Shown here: positions 46,908-58,552 of the stretch, one piece after another | How the letters are laid out: every line of letters begins with the position of its first letter | Numbering within the stretch: the first letter of the stretch is position 1 | Origin: Deroplatys truncata | Lineage: Eukaryota; Arthropoda; Insecta; Mantodea; Mantidae | DNA: 64,000 nucleotides | Assembly (NCBI GenBank): GCA_030765065.1 | Contig: CM060979.1 | Span: forward strand, 107,806,350-107,870,349 | Direction of reading: 5' to 3' | Program-made: the position numbers and the translations under genes | Notes under the pieces: model-generated | Told to the model about the DNA's origin: nothing | Seen by the model: only the letters and a program-made list of their open reading frames with translations | The model's database searches: none

Positions 46908-46985
46908 ATGAATTTTTCAGTCGTCTGATTCTACCTTTCTAACCTCGTCCAACACACAGCTTGAGTGGAAGAACAATTAATTCCA
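46908..46985 (+). repeat. SINE tail, copy in plus orientation
   Basis: TTTTTCAGTCGTCTGATTCT and AACCTCGTCCAACACACAGC match the preceding minus-strand copy as a ~72-bp inverted repeat with a ~60-bp spacer, so this spot can form a large hairpin. Confidence 0.75.
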
Positions 46986-47149
46986 TTAATTGACTTAATA
47001 GTGGTTGAAACTATGAAGCCCGGGACTTAAAGTACTTACAAAATTGTAGTTCGCCATTGGGGTATGTCATCTCATTACAATTTGAAATCTTCTTGTGGTT
47101 TAACGGGAAAAATGCGAATCGGTTGGGAAATGTAATGTCGTATCGGATT

Positions 47150-47262
47150 TTGCCATGGTAGCTCAGTGGTTAGAGCAACCGTAGGGAGACCGAGAGATCC
47201 GTTGTTCAAATCCCGGCTATGGCTTTGAATTTTTCAGTCGTCTGATTCTAACTTTCCAATGC
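47150..47262 (+). repeat. SINE head with intact acceptor stem
   Basis: TGCCATGGTAGCTCAGTGGT opens a tRNA-like head; GCCATGG pairs with CTATGGC at its 3' end over seven positions (one G-T), the D arm GCTC/GAGC is intact, and the B box is TTGTTCAAATCCC. The T stem and anticodon arm do not pair well, so it is not a functional tRNA. It is followed by TTTTTCAGTCGTCTGATTCT, the tail shared with the pieces at 46.8 and 46.9 kb. Confidence 0.8.
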
Positions 47263-47973
47263 AGATTACGTTTAAAACTTGTTAATGCAACTAAATATAA
47301 CAGCACAATTTTTTACGGTATGAGGTTTGTAATTATACTGTATAACTTTCTACTGTAAGGATCCATTAAGTTTATAGCGCCGTGCAAGTACCCCATCTCC
47401 TTGTTTAATAACTGAACTTTACTTCGAGGGATACCAGTATATGCACATTGGCTGTTCCCGAAACCTTTTGGGCTGAAAGCTTTTCCATTTTGTTTCGTTT
47501 GATGTGCTCTGCTCTTCGCCTTTTGTTCCTTGATGAGGCAAACCAAAAGGATGTAATTATGATCAAGCGATTTGATCAACCGCGGAAGATAAAAGGGAAG
47601 CTAGTTTTTTAATGGAATGAGTTTGCATAGTAACTAACCAGTACGCACGTGCAAGATTAATTTAAAATACAGAGTATATTGTTAATTTGTCTAGACCCTA
47701 CTATCAGAAGAAAACTGCAATTACGTTATATGTTAGAATTTTGACGCTTGAATAAACTTTTTCCATTATTTTCATTCGTGGGTCTGGTCACCAAATATAG
47801 TTTGACTTCAGCTTTCTAGTTATTCCATTATCTTTTCACCGTGGGTATGTATTGCAGAATTAGTTTTTATCTTGGATGAACTTGATGTAATGGCGTAGCC
47901 TAGATAAAGAAAATCATGTAAAAAGTAATTTTGCTATGTGCATCCTAGAAAGAAGTACGGCTGCATTCCTGTA

Positions 47974-48024
<51 letters not shown>

Positions 48025-49247
48025 AGAGAGAATTAATGGAATTTCTCAAAGGCATAACGATGGATTCATGTACCAAATACATACTTCCATAAATTCCTCT
48101 GTAATCAATGAATTACACATATATGACACATTGGGTTATCTTAGCATGATCCATAATGCGCAGGATGTGGTGCAGTCGAGGGTATGGATTCGTGCCGGTA
48201 TAATGCGCAGTGGTTTATGTTGTTAAGTAGATTTAAACCGGCTCTGCCCAGCCCCACAACACCCCTTACCTGGTTCTAGAACTCCACTTAATGTTTGTCT
48301 TACTCTCCTCTTTTCCTTCATTCCTGAGCCTGAAACCGATCTGAGTTCATAGGTTATTGTTTGAGTGGCAGACTCTGACATTAAACCAACATGAGACAAA
48401 CTCATGGTATGGACTGTTATTGTGAAGCATCTTTTCTGGCCACTGAGATGAAATGCTTCCATACTCCTGCGCTTTCGCTGTTCACCTAGGCCTAATCTTT
48501 GTTCATAGGCTAATGCGTCAGAAGAGATTGGCTCACCTAGGGCTGGTGTTGAACACCAATGAAAAGGAGTTTTTGCCAATAATAAATAAGGAAAAACACC
48601 ATAGGAAATCAAAAGCACCGGTACGTCTGCATGCACACAACTGTACATCACACTGACATTCTATGAGAAATAAATGTGTGCCAAACTGGTTAGTTTGGCC
48701 GCAATCAGAATTTAAATTATGTTTAAGTTACTTCTGGTGTTCTATGAGTTTGCATCTCGATAGACACCAATACAAATTGTATGGAGTAACTATGGCTGTT
48801 AGTCTTCCTGAGGATGGTTCGTGTACTGTTGGATCATTTAGGGTGCTTCAATAACAATGAGGTGCGTACCACTACAGAGGGAAATCGATGGGTTGGCAGA
48901 GTATCTTATGACTACCACGGTTACCATATCTTGTACCACTCTACAATTTTGTTTGGTGTTGTGAAGGGATGGTACGCGGCTTCTACATTATCAAAGAGGA
49001 CCTTATCGCACGGATCCACACACAGGCTGAAATAATTAGTACACAAACAACCACACGTCGTTGTCCGCATGTGTCAAACTTTGCTCCATAATGAAGCAGG
49101 AACACGACACTTCGGCCCCTTTTGTAAACAATACAGAACGTTAACCTTGCTGGGCTGCCAGAGATTCCTTACAAAAGTGTAATACATACCTTATGATCAC
49201 AATTTAGCCCTCATTGCGCCCAGCCATGCGTTCTTACAGTAGGTTTC
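47263..49247. other. Unassigned DNA with one long minus frame
   Basis: A GT repeat lies at 47971-48021. At 48223-48651 (minus) a 142-codon frame with ATG is open in GC-richer sequence; residues such as EQRLGLGEQRKRRSMEAFHL and MKEKRRVRQTLSGVLEPGKG show no domain I know. It may be chance, a repeat, or a lost exon. Confidence 0.3.
47971..48021. repeat. (GT)n microsatellite
   Basis: More than 20 uninterrupted GT units, the longest perfect microsatellite in the window. Confidence 0.95.
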
Positions 49248-49255
49248 CTCTAGAT

Positions 49256-49372
49256 CAGAGGTGGCGAAAACGTGACTGCCACTGTCCCTTTGTTTTTCAC
49301 ATACTGCTGAGTGATGCAGTGTGTGTTGCATATTTGGTGACTCGCGGAAGGAAGTCGTTTTCGCCACCCTTG
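49256..49372. mobile_element. hAT-type MITE, 117 bp
   Basis: Terminal inverted repeats CAGAGGTGGCGAAAACG and CAAGGGTGGCGAAAACG, with an exact 8-bp target duplication CTCTAGAT (49248-49255 and 49373-49380). The interior matches the 145-bp MITE at 33798 in inverted orientation. It has no coding capacity and depends on a hAT transposase elsewhere. Its TIRs differ from those of the two CGGBP1-like hAT copies, so those are not its parents. Confidence 0.92.
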
Positions 49373-49380
49373 CTCTAGAT

Positions 49381-49719
49381 GATCCTTTTGGTTTCCCGCG
49401 TAACAATCTGTGTACTTACGGTATTTCTTTATGAATCCAGCGTGTGTAGATATATGTTCACCTCCATGCTGGTGTGATGATAATATTTCGTTTCTAATCT
49501 GAAGATTTTGGTTTTTGCTCTTATGCAATCGTCCAGTAAATTAATGAATCGCTGTTTAAATATATTTTGCGTTAACCTGGTAGGCACTGGGAAGAAACAC
49601 AGTGGAATATTAATTACATTAGTGTGCTTCTAACTTAGGGTTTACCTACTGTAGTGTTTACTCGCTGGCAAGATAAATTCATCAAAATATGCAGTTGAGA
49701 AGTGATAGAATGTGAAGGA

Positions 49720-49758
<39 letters not shown>

Positions 49759-52700
49759 ATGACTGAATGATTGACAGAATATAAAACAGTATAATTTGTG
49801 CATTAAATATGCTTCAAACTTGCATGAATTTTCTACGCGTGTACAAAGCTCATTTAGCATACATATTTTACCCTCATACTTACTGAACTTTGGCAAGTTA
49901 ATGTATGTGAAATTATACAGCTTTCACCAATTTCAGATTATAATAAAGCATAAAAACATTGGTAGTTGGCCAAACCGCTTGCAGATCGTAAAAATCAGTT
50001 ATGATTTCGTAATAATGCTCGAGCTACTACAGGAAAATTAAGAGGGCAAAGTCTCCTCTCAGCAGACATGACGTAATCTTGCAGGGCAACTGGACGTTGT
50101 GTTAGGAACCGGTGAAACTTGAAAATGCGTACTGCTTCATGTGTCTTAAGGAAAGCAAAGGAAGGAAAAGTATTCTGCATCTTTCATCACGAGGGCTCGC
50201 TTGGCAGACTGAGAACTCCCTGGAACTTACCTAAACTTTGCCTATACAAAAAGAAGAGTGAAAAGGTAGATAGCTTAAAATACTCAAATAAGGAAGAATG
50301 GAAAGAACGATAGTTCAACTCAAAACACACACACACACACACACACACACAAGTGAAATTTATTAAGAAGAATCACCTTTAAATTACATGTTGAGATACA
50401 AAAAGTTCCCACTTGGTTCTGACTCAGCCAGGGTCGTCGCCTCGTGTCGGAGCAGCGGAGCTACGTCCTATCTCGTCTAGTCCCTCCACAGACTGCATCG
50501 TGTCGTCATAATAAACTCGCGTTAGTTGCCATCACGCATGCGCACAATACGAAAAGTTCAAAGGAGTTCCTTGACACTAATGATGTCTCGCTAATACATT
50601 ACTGCGCAATTCACCATTCCACAACAATGACTGCAAACAATAGCTTTAACAATAAGAAATATTTAATATAACATTAACCATAAATGTAACAATATTGTTA
50701 TTTCATTCTGGCCTCTGTATGTAGTAATTTGGTAAATAGTTAACCCTAATAGAGTTTAACTACAATGTTTGGAAATTAAAACTAGTTGCAAAATTATTTC
50801 AAGTCGCATTTGAGTATAATATCTCCAATATTTGAGATAGCTTTTAAGGTTTAGCAGCATACTTGAATCAGATTAGATCCATAGTTAGTGTACTGGCGGT
50901 AGGCATGGTATGAATCAAGTATGAATCAACTTACTCCGTTATTCTGTTTCCTGCCTTTCGCTCATTCTCTATTCTACTCATTTCTACATGGTTATGTTTC
51001 TAAAATGTTACCTTTACTCAAAAACAAGCTTACAAACCTTCTATAAATATGCAATTGTTTCGTTACCCTTAGTATATTCTCTGTAGTGTTTTTCTCTAGC
51101 AACTTTCAAATTAAGAAATATATCGCCAGTGGTTTTTTTTTTTTTTGATACCATATTAATTGCAGAGTCTGTCATTCTTGGTGCTTACAAATTCACCTGA
51201 AACAGTAGTGAGAGAGGCATAACTGTCTATTTTATACGTATCTGTTCTGACTGTAATTTCTCGGATTCATACAGTATGACTTCAGAAGTGTTAAGAAACT
51301 CTGAACTTTGAATCTTCTTAAAATCCATTAAATCTTTTGCTTCACACGGGAAGTTTGCATGATTCTTGTAAAATACCTATAGGGCGTAAAAAATATACTT
51401 CACAAGGGTCGTGGTATATATGTATGTACCATGTGATAATTTGTATATAAACTCATGTCCAGAGTCTTTTTGTTTACACGCTAGGGCCTCTGAAATGAGA
51501 CCGTAGACAACATTAGACGTCGCATTCATTAGTTAAGAGTCGTTTATCACTGGTACTGAATCAGCTATTACGTGATGCACAGCAGCTTCATGCCTCAGCT
51601 AACCGTGTTTACGTATTATCCTGTTTAGTAGGTTCATACTTTCCAGTAGATTCGTTTGTGTGGCAATTGTCAGGTGAGAATGAAGAACGGCGAATGAATA
51701 ACATACTGAGATACTTTTTTATTTACGGGAAAGTCCGAAGTAATGTAAGAGAGGTTATCACTTCTTTCAACAACATTACCCAACAGGCATCACCCATCTC
51801 GTCCATGTTTCGAAGATTGGAGAGGCGTTAACGTGAAAGAGGTAACCTACGTTCACCAGAGTTTCAGTTTTTACCAAGAGTTCGAGATCACACAACCAGG
51901 CGACGCACAAAAGACACATCTAAGTTTGGCTACAACCTCTGTTAGCATACCTACTCAGTAGTTGTGAATGCTGTCCATTTGTGTAAAGAATCTCAGTTTT
52001 ATTTTTTATTTGTTTCGTAACTGTTATTTCCCATATTGCCTATTGTAGCGGGGTTTGGGAATGGAAAATGTTGTAATGGTGCGGTTCTTGGTGGTTGGGG
52101 ATTCAGGAGGATCATTGATGCTGCCGGCTACTCAGGTAGAGGAATTTGGGTTCAGGAGTCTCTTACTTCAGGGAGTGTGGATGGAAGATAAATGACCGTT
52201 TATTGATGATCCACACTGATGTCCTCGTATGAATTTCCTTTCCACACAAGACGCGATTTTTCCTGTCACCCCTGCTACTGTTTCCGTGCTCTTACCCTTT
52301 CTTAATTACTTTGCGAAGTTGAAGTATGTTACAATATTACGCTAATGACTTTTCCTTTTGTCATCCCCTAGCTACCCTGTTACTCACGTTTACCTTAAAC
52401 TGGTTTTCAATACATGAATATTTATTCGAATATTGCTGCTCTGTTTCCCTCTTTAATATAAGATATTTTGAATTTCTAGATCTATATTACTTTCCCTCAC
52501 GTTTCCTACACAAATAGATTTCTTTCCCCCGGCTCATCTCCTCCCCCGCGTTTCTACACAGAGACTTCTTCTCTCCTCGACGTTTCGACACACAGTGAAG
52601 TATCTTACGCACGTTTGAACGTCGCTTCTGCTTCATAGATAATTTTATATTTCACGCCTACTTTTCTAGTTTCTCTCTCACTTTTTGCTATTCACGTGAC

Positions 52701-53853
52701 TTTTATGTGTTCTGATTGGTTACATCTCTGAATTTTTCCTCCATCTACCATTGGCTCTCAATTTCATCGTCCGAGCGTGGCTCGCGTCTAACATTAACAA
52801 ATTATGTTCGCTTTACTGAATTTTCTGTGCGCTTGACTAAGTTCGGTTTCCTGCCCGTTGTCTTGACATCCTGTGTGCAAAACTCGGTTCCTATTGTCAC
52901 TAAAGCGATTCCTAATGTTATTTTTCCTGTCCTTTCCTACGTCTGCTATCTTTATGTGATTTTCGCCAAGTTTGTTCGTTCTCAACTCCACGTTTTTATT
53001 TCATGTTCTTATTATTAATTAATATCTACCCTCTACGTTTCTTTCCTCTCTTCATGATTTCATTCCCCTGTTTCTCTAATTCTTAATGTTCTCTTTTATT
53101 CTTCCCTCATACTAGTATTCCTTCTTATTATTTTGATGATATGCTTATTAATTATTCTTCTTATTCGTTATTATTTATTATTTATTATTCGGGCGGATCT
53201 TATCACTTCTCTATGCTCTATTCTGTGTTTCAGAGCATGTAAACAAAGCGTTTTTAAATATACATTTATGAACAAAATATTATGACGCAGTGGATATGGA
53301 CCAAGGTTATGGGAGGTCGGCTGCGGCAATTCGGATGTAAACAGAGTTAAGCAACACGCTCGCCCGACGTAAACATCGGAAGCGCTATTGGCAGATGACC
53401 AGAATCCTCTGGAAGTTTCTTCTCCCTCCTCCAGAACATTTATTGAGATAGTTTCAGAATGTTCTGTGGAAGATTCCACTGGCTGTATAAGCGGGAGTTA
53501 GCGAGTGCGTTTTTGGTGCAACATCAAGACGTGTGGTTCTGCAAGCAGCAGGAGACAACACGGCTTCTGGGACGTGCAGCGAGTCCTACTGTGAAGCGAG
53601 GGGTTGTGAAAGTCTTGTGTTCGACTCTCCAGCGGGTGAACCGTCCGGAAGAAGTGGCTACATAGTGCGTATTCCATTACACCGTTATGTCAAGAAGGCA
53701 AGTAAAGTGACGGGGAAATAGAACTAGTTCGCATTAGTGCAGTGACAGTGCGAATTAAGTGAAGTGCCAGTGAAATTGAACTAGATAAAAACAGTGAAAT
53801 GACATTGAGAACTTACAGAAGTGACAGTTGAAAACTGGACAGTCACAACACTA
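49381..53853. other. Unassigned DNA with several weak signals
   Basis: Contains microsatellites (ATT at 49721-49756, CA at 50325-50351). A helix-turn-helix-like open stretch near 51.5-51.9 kb is listed separately. From about 52250 to 53160 the + strand is strongly pyrimidine-rich. From about 53280 to 53850 a GC-richer block has GTATAAGCGGG and tandem-like CAGTGA/AGTGAAGT motifs, similar in feel to a promoter or retroelement leader, but no family can be named. Confidence 0.35.
51517..51945 (+). pseudogene. Possible helix-turn-helix relic
   Basis: The + strand is open for 104 codons from 51517, and after one stop (51829-51831) for another 38 codons. The text INNERRMNNILRYFF-like at 51694 leads into GKVRSNVREVITSFNN and QASPISSMFRRLERR, then after the stop ERGNLRSPEF and RVRDHTTRRRTKDTS. 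The spacing resembles the DNA-binding start of insect transposon proteins (helix, turn, 'FRRLxxRFxxxGxxxxP', basic tail). There is no catalytic domain nearby and no terminal repeats were found. A host exon or chance open frame remain possible. Confidence 0.25.
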
Positions 53854-54391
53854 CGAGGCGTGTTTTTAGAATTAATACCGTTTTAATATTTTGCCACTAC
53901 AGCGCTGCAGTCGCGATTTTCAGCATAAGCGAACACTTCCTCCATACATTAGGAAGCGATGTGAGTGATCGTCACTTGTGCTTTCCTGTTAGAGCATTTT
54001 GAAATGTTCAAAAGAATCAAAACAACCCACCGTCTGTGAAGTCAGATCAGTGATTCGTTTTTGAATGCGAGAAATATTAAGCCAGCAAACATTCACTGCA
54101 AGTTGTGAGAGATTTATGGGGAGGCAATAATGAATGACTATGTCCTTACACACAGCCAAACAAACTCAAGATCTGATCGCATCATTTGGGATTGGGAACA
54201 ATTCGACCACCCTCCCTACACTTCAGATTTGTCACCAAGGGATTTTCATCTGAAGAAATGCCTGGTGGAAAACATTTCAACGACGATGATGTTGGTGTAA
54301 GGTAACGAAGGTAAGGTAATAAAGTATTTGGAAAATAATTTTCTGTTATTTTTTAAAGAATTATCCGCACTTACTTTAAAAACACGCCTCG
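53854..54391 (+). mobile_element. Internally deleted mariner, 538 bp
   Basis: TIRs are CGAGGCGTGTTTTTAGAATT on the left and, inverted, CGAGGCGTGTTTTTAAAGTA on the right, each bordered by TA (53852-53853 and 54392-54393). Inside, the N-terminal HTH text VRSVIRFLNARNIKPANIH is followed by EIYGEAIMND. It then jumps to HTAKQTQDLIASFG and WEQFDHPPYTSDLSPRDFHL, the third catalytic region (normally HPPYSPDLAPSD). About 700 bp of coding sequence is missing between them, and a frame shift follows SFG. This is a mariner lineage distinct from those at 9.5 and 59.6 kb. Confidence 0.82.
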
Positions 54392-54393
54392 TA

Positions 54394-56193
54394 TCATATT
54401 GTACCCATCCACCTACCCGAGCCTTGTTGCAGTTATTTACGTATATGTTCACGCTCCCTGTTGACTTCACTAAGACACCAGACTGCCGATACAGCCATTA
54501 CTTCCGTGATACCAACGTATTTCGATTTGTTTTAGCTGCTTTAGCAATCTGGGCAGTGCGGTTTACTTTTTCAGAACTGAAAAAGCACTTGAAATGTAAA
54601 ATAAGCATATAACTTTATTATTATTGTTATTATTATTATTATTAATTTATGTTTAGAAATTTCTACAAGCTACCCACTGCTTTATCAGAGCTCTTTACGG
54701 CTTCTCCTCCTGGTTGCATGTATTGTAATTGTGAGACATTTTAGATTTAGAACATAGTACTTATGCTTTTTCATACTGCCTTCAGGAATGTTTTCTGTAC
54801 CTGAAAATTGGAGATATTCATATTTTATTGTATATTTAAAACAGGTTCCATATGCTTCTATTGCTGAATTAAGAGAACCTCCATTGCAAACTCTAAATTT
54901 CACAATTCTCAATGACTTAAACCTAGTTTGTCATAGCTTAATCGAATTCGCATATAAGAGGTGTTTAAATTTGAATACAACGTATTTTAAAATGTTCGAG
55001 ATATAGTTATACAGCATTGGTATGCTTTGAAGGGAAACCCCACGAAGGGATTTAGAGAGTCTTAAATTTTATACTTACGTAAAGATGGAATTTTAAAGAA
55101 CCTAAGCATTAATTTTTATATGCAAACTATAATTTTTAAGACAAAAATTAAAGTATATCATTCCATATTTAATCAAAAGCACTAATATAGTGTTTTAAAA
55201 TTGAAACCATAGCTTATTTTAAGTATGAAAACAGCACTGTTAGATTTCTTGTTGGCCCTTCAAGCACATGATGATTTCAAAAAGGATGATTTCTATGTGG
55301 AGGTTTTTGCTTCTTGGAATGATGGATCTCCATACAACAAATACACACAACTAAATCAGGTTAAAGGACGTTGTGTTAAAAAACAAAAACAGCAAACAAA
55401 TAAAACCTAGAAGGCTAACTGTTCGCCTTTCTATATGAAAGCGTAGTTAGGCTGAACGGCACCCTAATGCCATCTGCAGGGCACGAAGCAGAAGAAGATC
55501 CGGTTGCTACGCGCTAGGGTCTGTGGACACGACGAAACGAGTGGTTACGGGGATGAGATCTAGAAGGCTGTCTGCCACACCTATCCACTAACAGTTCCGT
55601 TGCGATATGACCCAGTAGTTAAAGCGACGTAAAATGAATAGAGTAATAATACAACAAAAACAAAACGAAACTGATTGCTTCTCGAGTTCCTTACTGCACC
55701 AGGGTTTACTGTTGCAAAGCTGTCAACAGTACCGTCACTTTCATATTATCAAATTATACAAACGAATGTATTCAGAACTGAGATCTGTTGCTTTAACTGC
55801 AGCAGTTTAAGTAGAAGCATTTGGACAACTAAGATGTAGGTTCTGTGCATTGTTCGGAAAAGAAGAATAAACTGTTTAAAATCAGATGTGAATAAAGGGA
55901 TATAGATACGCCAGTTTAATTCTTCTATTCTGTGTCCTTTTGGTAGAAGTAACGCAAAACCTACATTTGCAGTTGCGTTCTTGAATCTGAGCGAGATTTC
56001 TTGTTGAATTTTGTGTAACTAAAAATTCGTACGAGAAGGACAAATTCCTACTGTAATACATGTGGCTCTTGACTATATTATTTTATGAATTATTGTTTAA
56101 TGAACATATTATTTAGCAATTAGTATTCATGAAATATTGACCTTTGTTTTACATTTTCTAACGTTTAAGTTGCATACTTAGAAGCTTTAAACT
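54394..56193. other. Unassigned DNA
   Basis: A TTA repeat is at 54615-54645. A 61-codon plus frame at 55225-55410 has no domain. A GC-richer stretch at about 55440-55600 is unidentified. Confidence 0.4.
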
Positions 56194-56822
56194 AGCAGGA
56201 TGGCTCAGGCAGAAACGTCTGTAGCCCGCATTCGGGAGGTCGTGGGTTCGATTCCCGCGGCCTTACTAAATCGAATTAATGACTATACCCTAGCCATAAC
56301 TAAAGTTGAAGAATGCACTAAAAACTAAACTCGACCTTCCTAACTCATGGGTTTATTCGGGTATTTCCGAGGGTCGCTAGGCGAATGCTGGGAAGGTTCC
56401 TTACATCTCCCCAATTTCTCGTCCCTCCATTTCACCTCTATTCTCATTTCACTTCATCTTTCATCTGCTTGCTCTCTTTTAGGGTTGCAAGTATCGGCGG
56501 GAGTCTCGACGTTGCTATCAAGGGAGAAGGATGCCATACGTAACACGTCTTCCTCGGTATGAATTCCAGGTTTCCCAGTGATATGTGCAAGCCTGCAGAA
56601 AGGGAAGCCGGTTGTACCAGCTGCCATCCGAGGAGTTTCAATTTGGAAAAATATAGGGACCCTGCCCTCTACCTTGTCGTACCTTCTGGTCCGGACGCCC
56701 TCTGTCTCCTCTCACCTCACCCCTGCCACCGAGGGCGTCCCCCCCCCCCGGGGCATAGTCACGAAAGATCTTCGTTGGTCGAGGTGCTAAGTGCCCCTTC
56801 GCTAGTTGGGAGTTTCAAATAT
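56194..56822 (+). repeat. tRNA-headed GC-rich repeat
   Basis: GGATGGCTCAGGCAGAAACG resembles an A box, and 30 bases later CGTGGGTTCGATTCCCGCGG is an excellent B box. The following ~550 bp is GC-richer than the flanks and includes GGGAAGGTTCC, ATTCCAGGTTTCCCAGTG and a C11 run at about 56737-56747. Several overlapping frames are open but none has a domain. The SINE head is clear; whether the whole block is one long SINE or a SINE next to another repeat is not. Confidence 0.65.
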
Positions 56823-57002
56823 TCGTTCTGCTGTTTCTCATGAGCTCTTGCAAAGAGTGCCCGTGTAATATTTAGGCAGCGTATTAACATACATATTAAA
56901 CAAGCGAGAGCCGCATCAGCCTCCTCTATTCCCATATAGTATTTATATTAGTTGTAATGAAACCATTTTCTGCAAATATTAGTCAACATTATTTTTAAAA
57001 AA

Positions 57003-57705
57003 ATTTGATATGTTACATTCACAAGTATTTCTCTACCCTCAATAATTTATTAGAGGATATACGAATTATTCTTACGAAAGTTTATTCCTCTGCTTCATTT
57101 TAATCGAGATAAACCTTTACATAAGTAGCTACATAACACGTTTTGAAATCGCGAGAAACAACTGAATATCGACGGACTTTAAAAGAATGACAAAGTATTG
57201 AACAATTCGAACCATTAATAACGAATGTCTCGGAAATGGCTTATGCCAAAAAAGTTTATTTCAAATAAGTTGTGCTGCAAAGAAAATAAATTTTTTGTCT
57301 CTCACTTAAGATTTACCAGTTATACAAAATTATATAAAATTCCTCCCGAATAAGGAAGACATAGGCTGTTCCTGGAAATTCATTATATATATTATTTTCC
57401 ATGTAAGTACCTTTAATATGTGGTAGTTTAATCCAACTCGTTAGTCATTTTTGAGAAAATCAAGCATTTGAAAAACATTTTTATGCAGGGGTTATTTCTG
57501 GTTTGGGGGATTTTCTCGAATATCTTCGTGCCGCATCTTTGGAAGATAGCGAGCTTGAATACCAAGAACACCCATCTGTCTACATACACTCACATGGGCC
57601 TTTATTTCTTCAAGAATGTTTTTTTTTAATTTAGGGGATTTTAAACCATGTATTTCTGATTCTATATACGTGGTAGGTTTTGTGTGAATATGAAAATAAA
57701 TGTTA
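57003..57705 (+). mobile_element. Repeat family A, near full-length copy
   Basis: Starts TGATATGTTACATTCACAAG, TTTCTCTACCCTCAA, and ends near TATATACGTGGTAGG and GAATATGAAAATAAA. Interior has AACAATTCGAACCATTAATA, ATTTACCAGTTATACAAAAT and TCTTTGGAAGATAGCGAGCT. The CA region is reduced to ACATACACTCACATG. Confidence 0.72.
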
Positions 57706-58552
57706 AAGCGTAGGGAAAATAGAATGTTACACGTCGGATTTTTAAATACCTGTAGGGAATATTTCAGTTATAATTCCGTATAGCCAGTCTTTCCCCGTAG
57801 CTCTATAGAAAAGAGCCACCTGAAAAACAATCTGTATATTCATGAGGTGCATTTCCAAGCACTAAAAATGAACACTAAGTTTGTTTTGCAAATAAAAGCC
57901 ATTATTTACTGCCACTTTCTTTTATACGCAACAGACGATAGCAGTATTTGAGCATTCAGTACGTTTTAATATTCGACCAGCTACATTATATTTTCTGGAG
58001 CGAAGATAATAGCGAATAACTAATTACAAGTTTGGGCTGGGACCTGTTGTGGGTGAGGGAGAGACATGCATTATGCAACAGGCGTCACAGCGCCACAAAG
58101 GCTTGGAGCAGGAATGGAGTAGTGGGGGAGTTCCGACAATTAGTTCTGTACAGCCCTCAACAACAACAACTTCCGTACTTCTCTCGTATCCTGGAGTACC
58201 GAGCTTGCTATCCTTCCATGTTGTACACGCTTGAAAGACTGTGACAAAGCAACGTTCCCAGTTGGCGGCCACAAGAAATGGAGGGTACCAGCAGAAGCGC
58301 CACTTCATGCTTGTAGGTTTAGGAGCATATTGAGTGTTAATGGAACACAACAGCTTGATCGTCTTCAACGTCGTCGAAATTCTCATGGTTCTCTTAGTGC
58401 CCGTTGAACCTGGTCACACAGTCTTGCTTTTGGAGGTTAAATACTACCTATAACTTACTCTGTTCATTTCTGATAAATGATCTTTCAAAAGTTGGTCATA
58501 AGGTAATTCTCTCTCTCTCATTCTTTTCCTTCTTCATATGTAAAATCTACTG
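57706..58552. other. Unassigned DNA
   Basis: A GC-richer stretch at 58024-58386 is open on both strands (120 codons minus), without recognisable domains. A short CT run is near 58510. Confidence 0.35.

Noticed and set aside
47157-47227. Functional tRNA gene
   Set aside because: T stem and anticodon arm do not pair, and the sequence continues into a tail shared with other SINE pieces.
49642-49896. Asn-repeat protein
   Set aside because: The Asn run is the (ATT)n microsatellite read on the minus strand.
50225-50262. Second recursive splice site, minus strand (TTTAG|GTAAGT)
   Set aside because: The pyrimidine tract is separated from the AG by purine-rich sequence and another AG, so the acceptor is poor.
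53280-53850. LTR or 5' leader of a retroelement
   Set aside because: It has a TATA-like motif and leader-like repeats, but no second copy, TG...CA ends or coding part, so no family can be claimed.
58024-58386. 120-codon host gene on the minus strand
   Set aside because: The sequence is open on several frames of both strands, as expected from GC-richer composition, and has no recognised domain.
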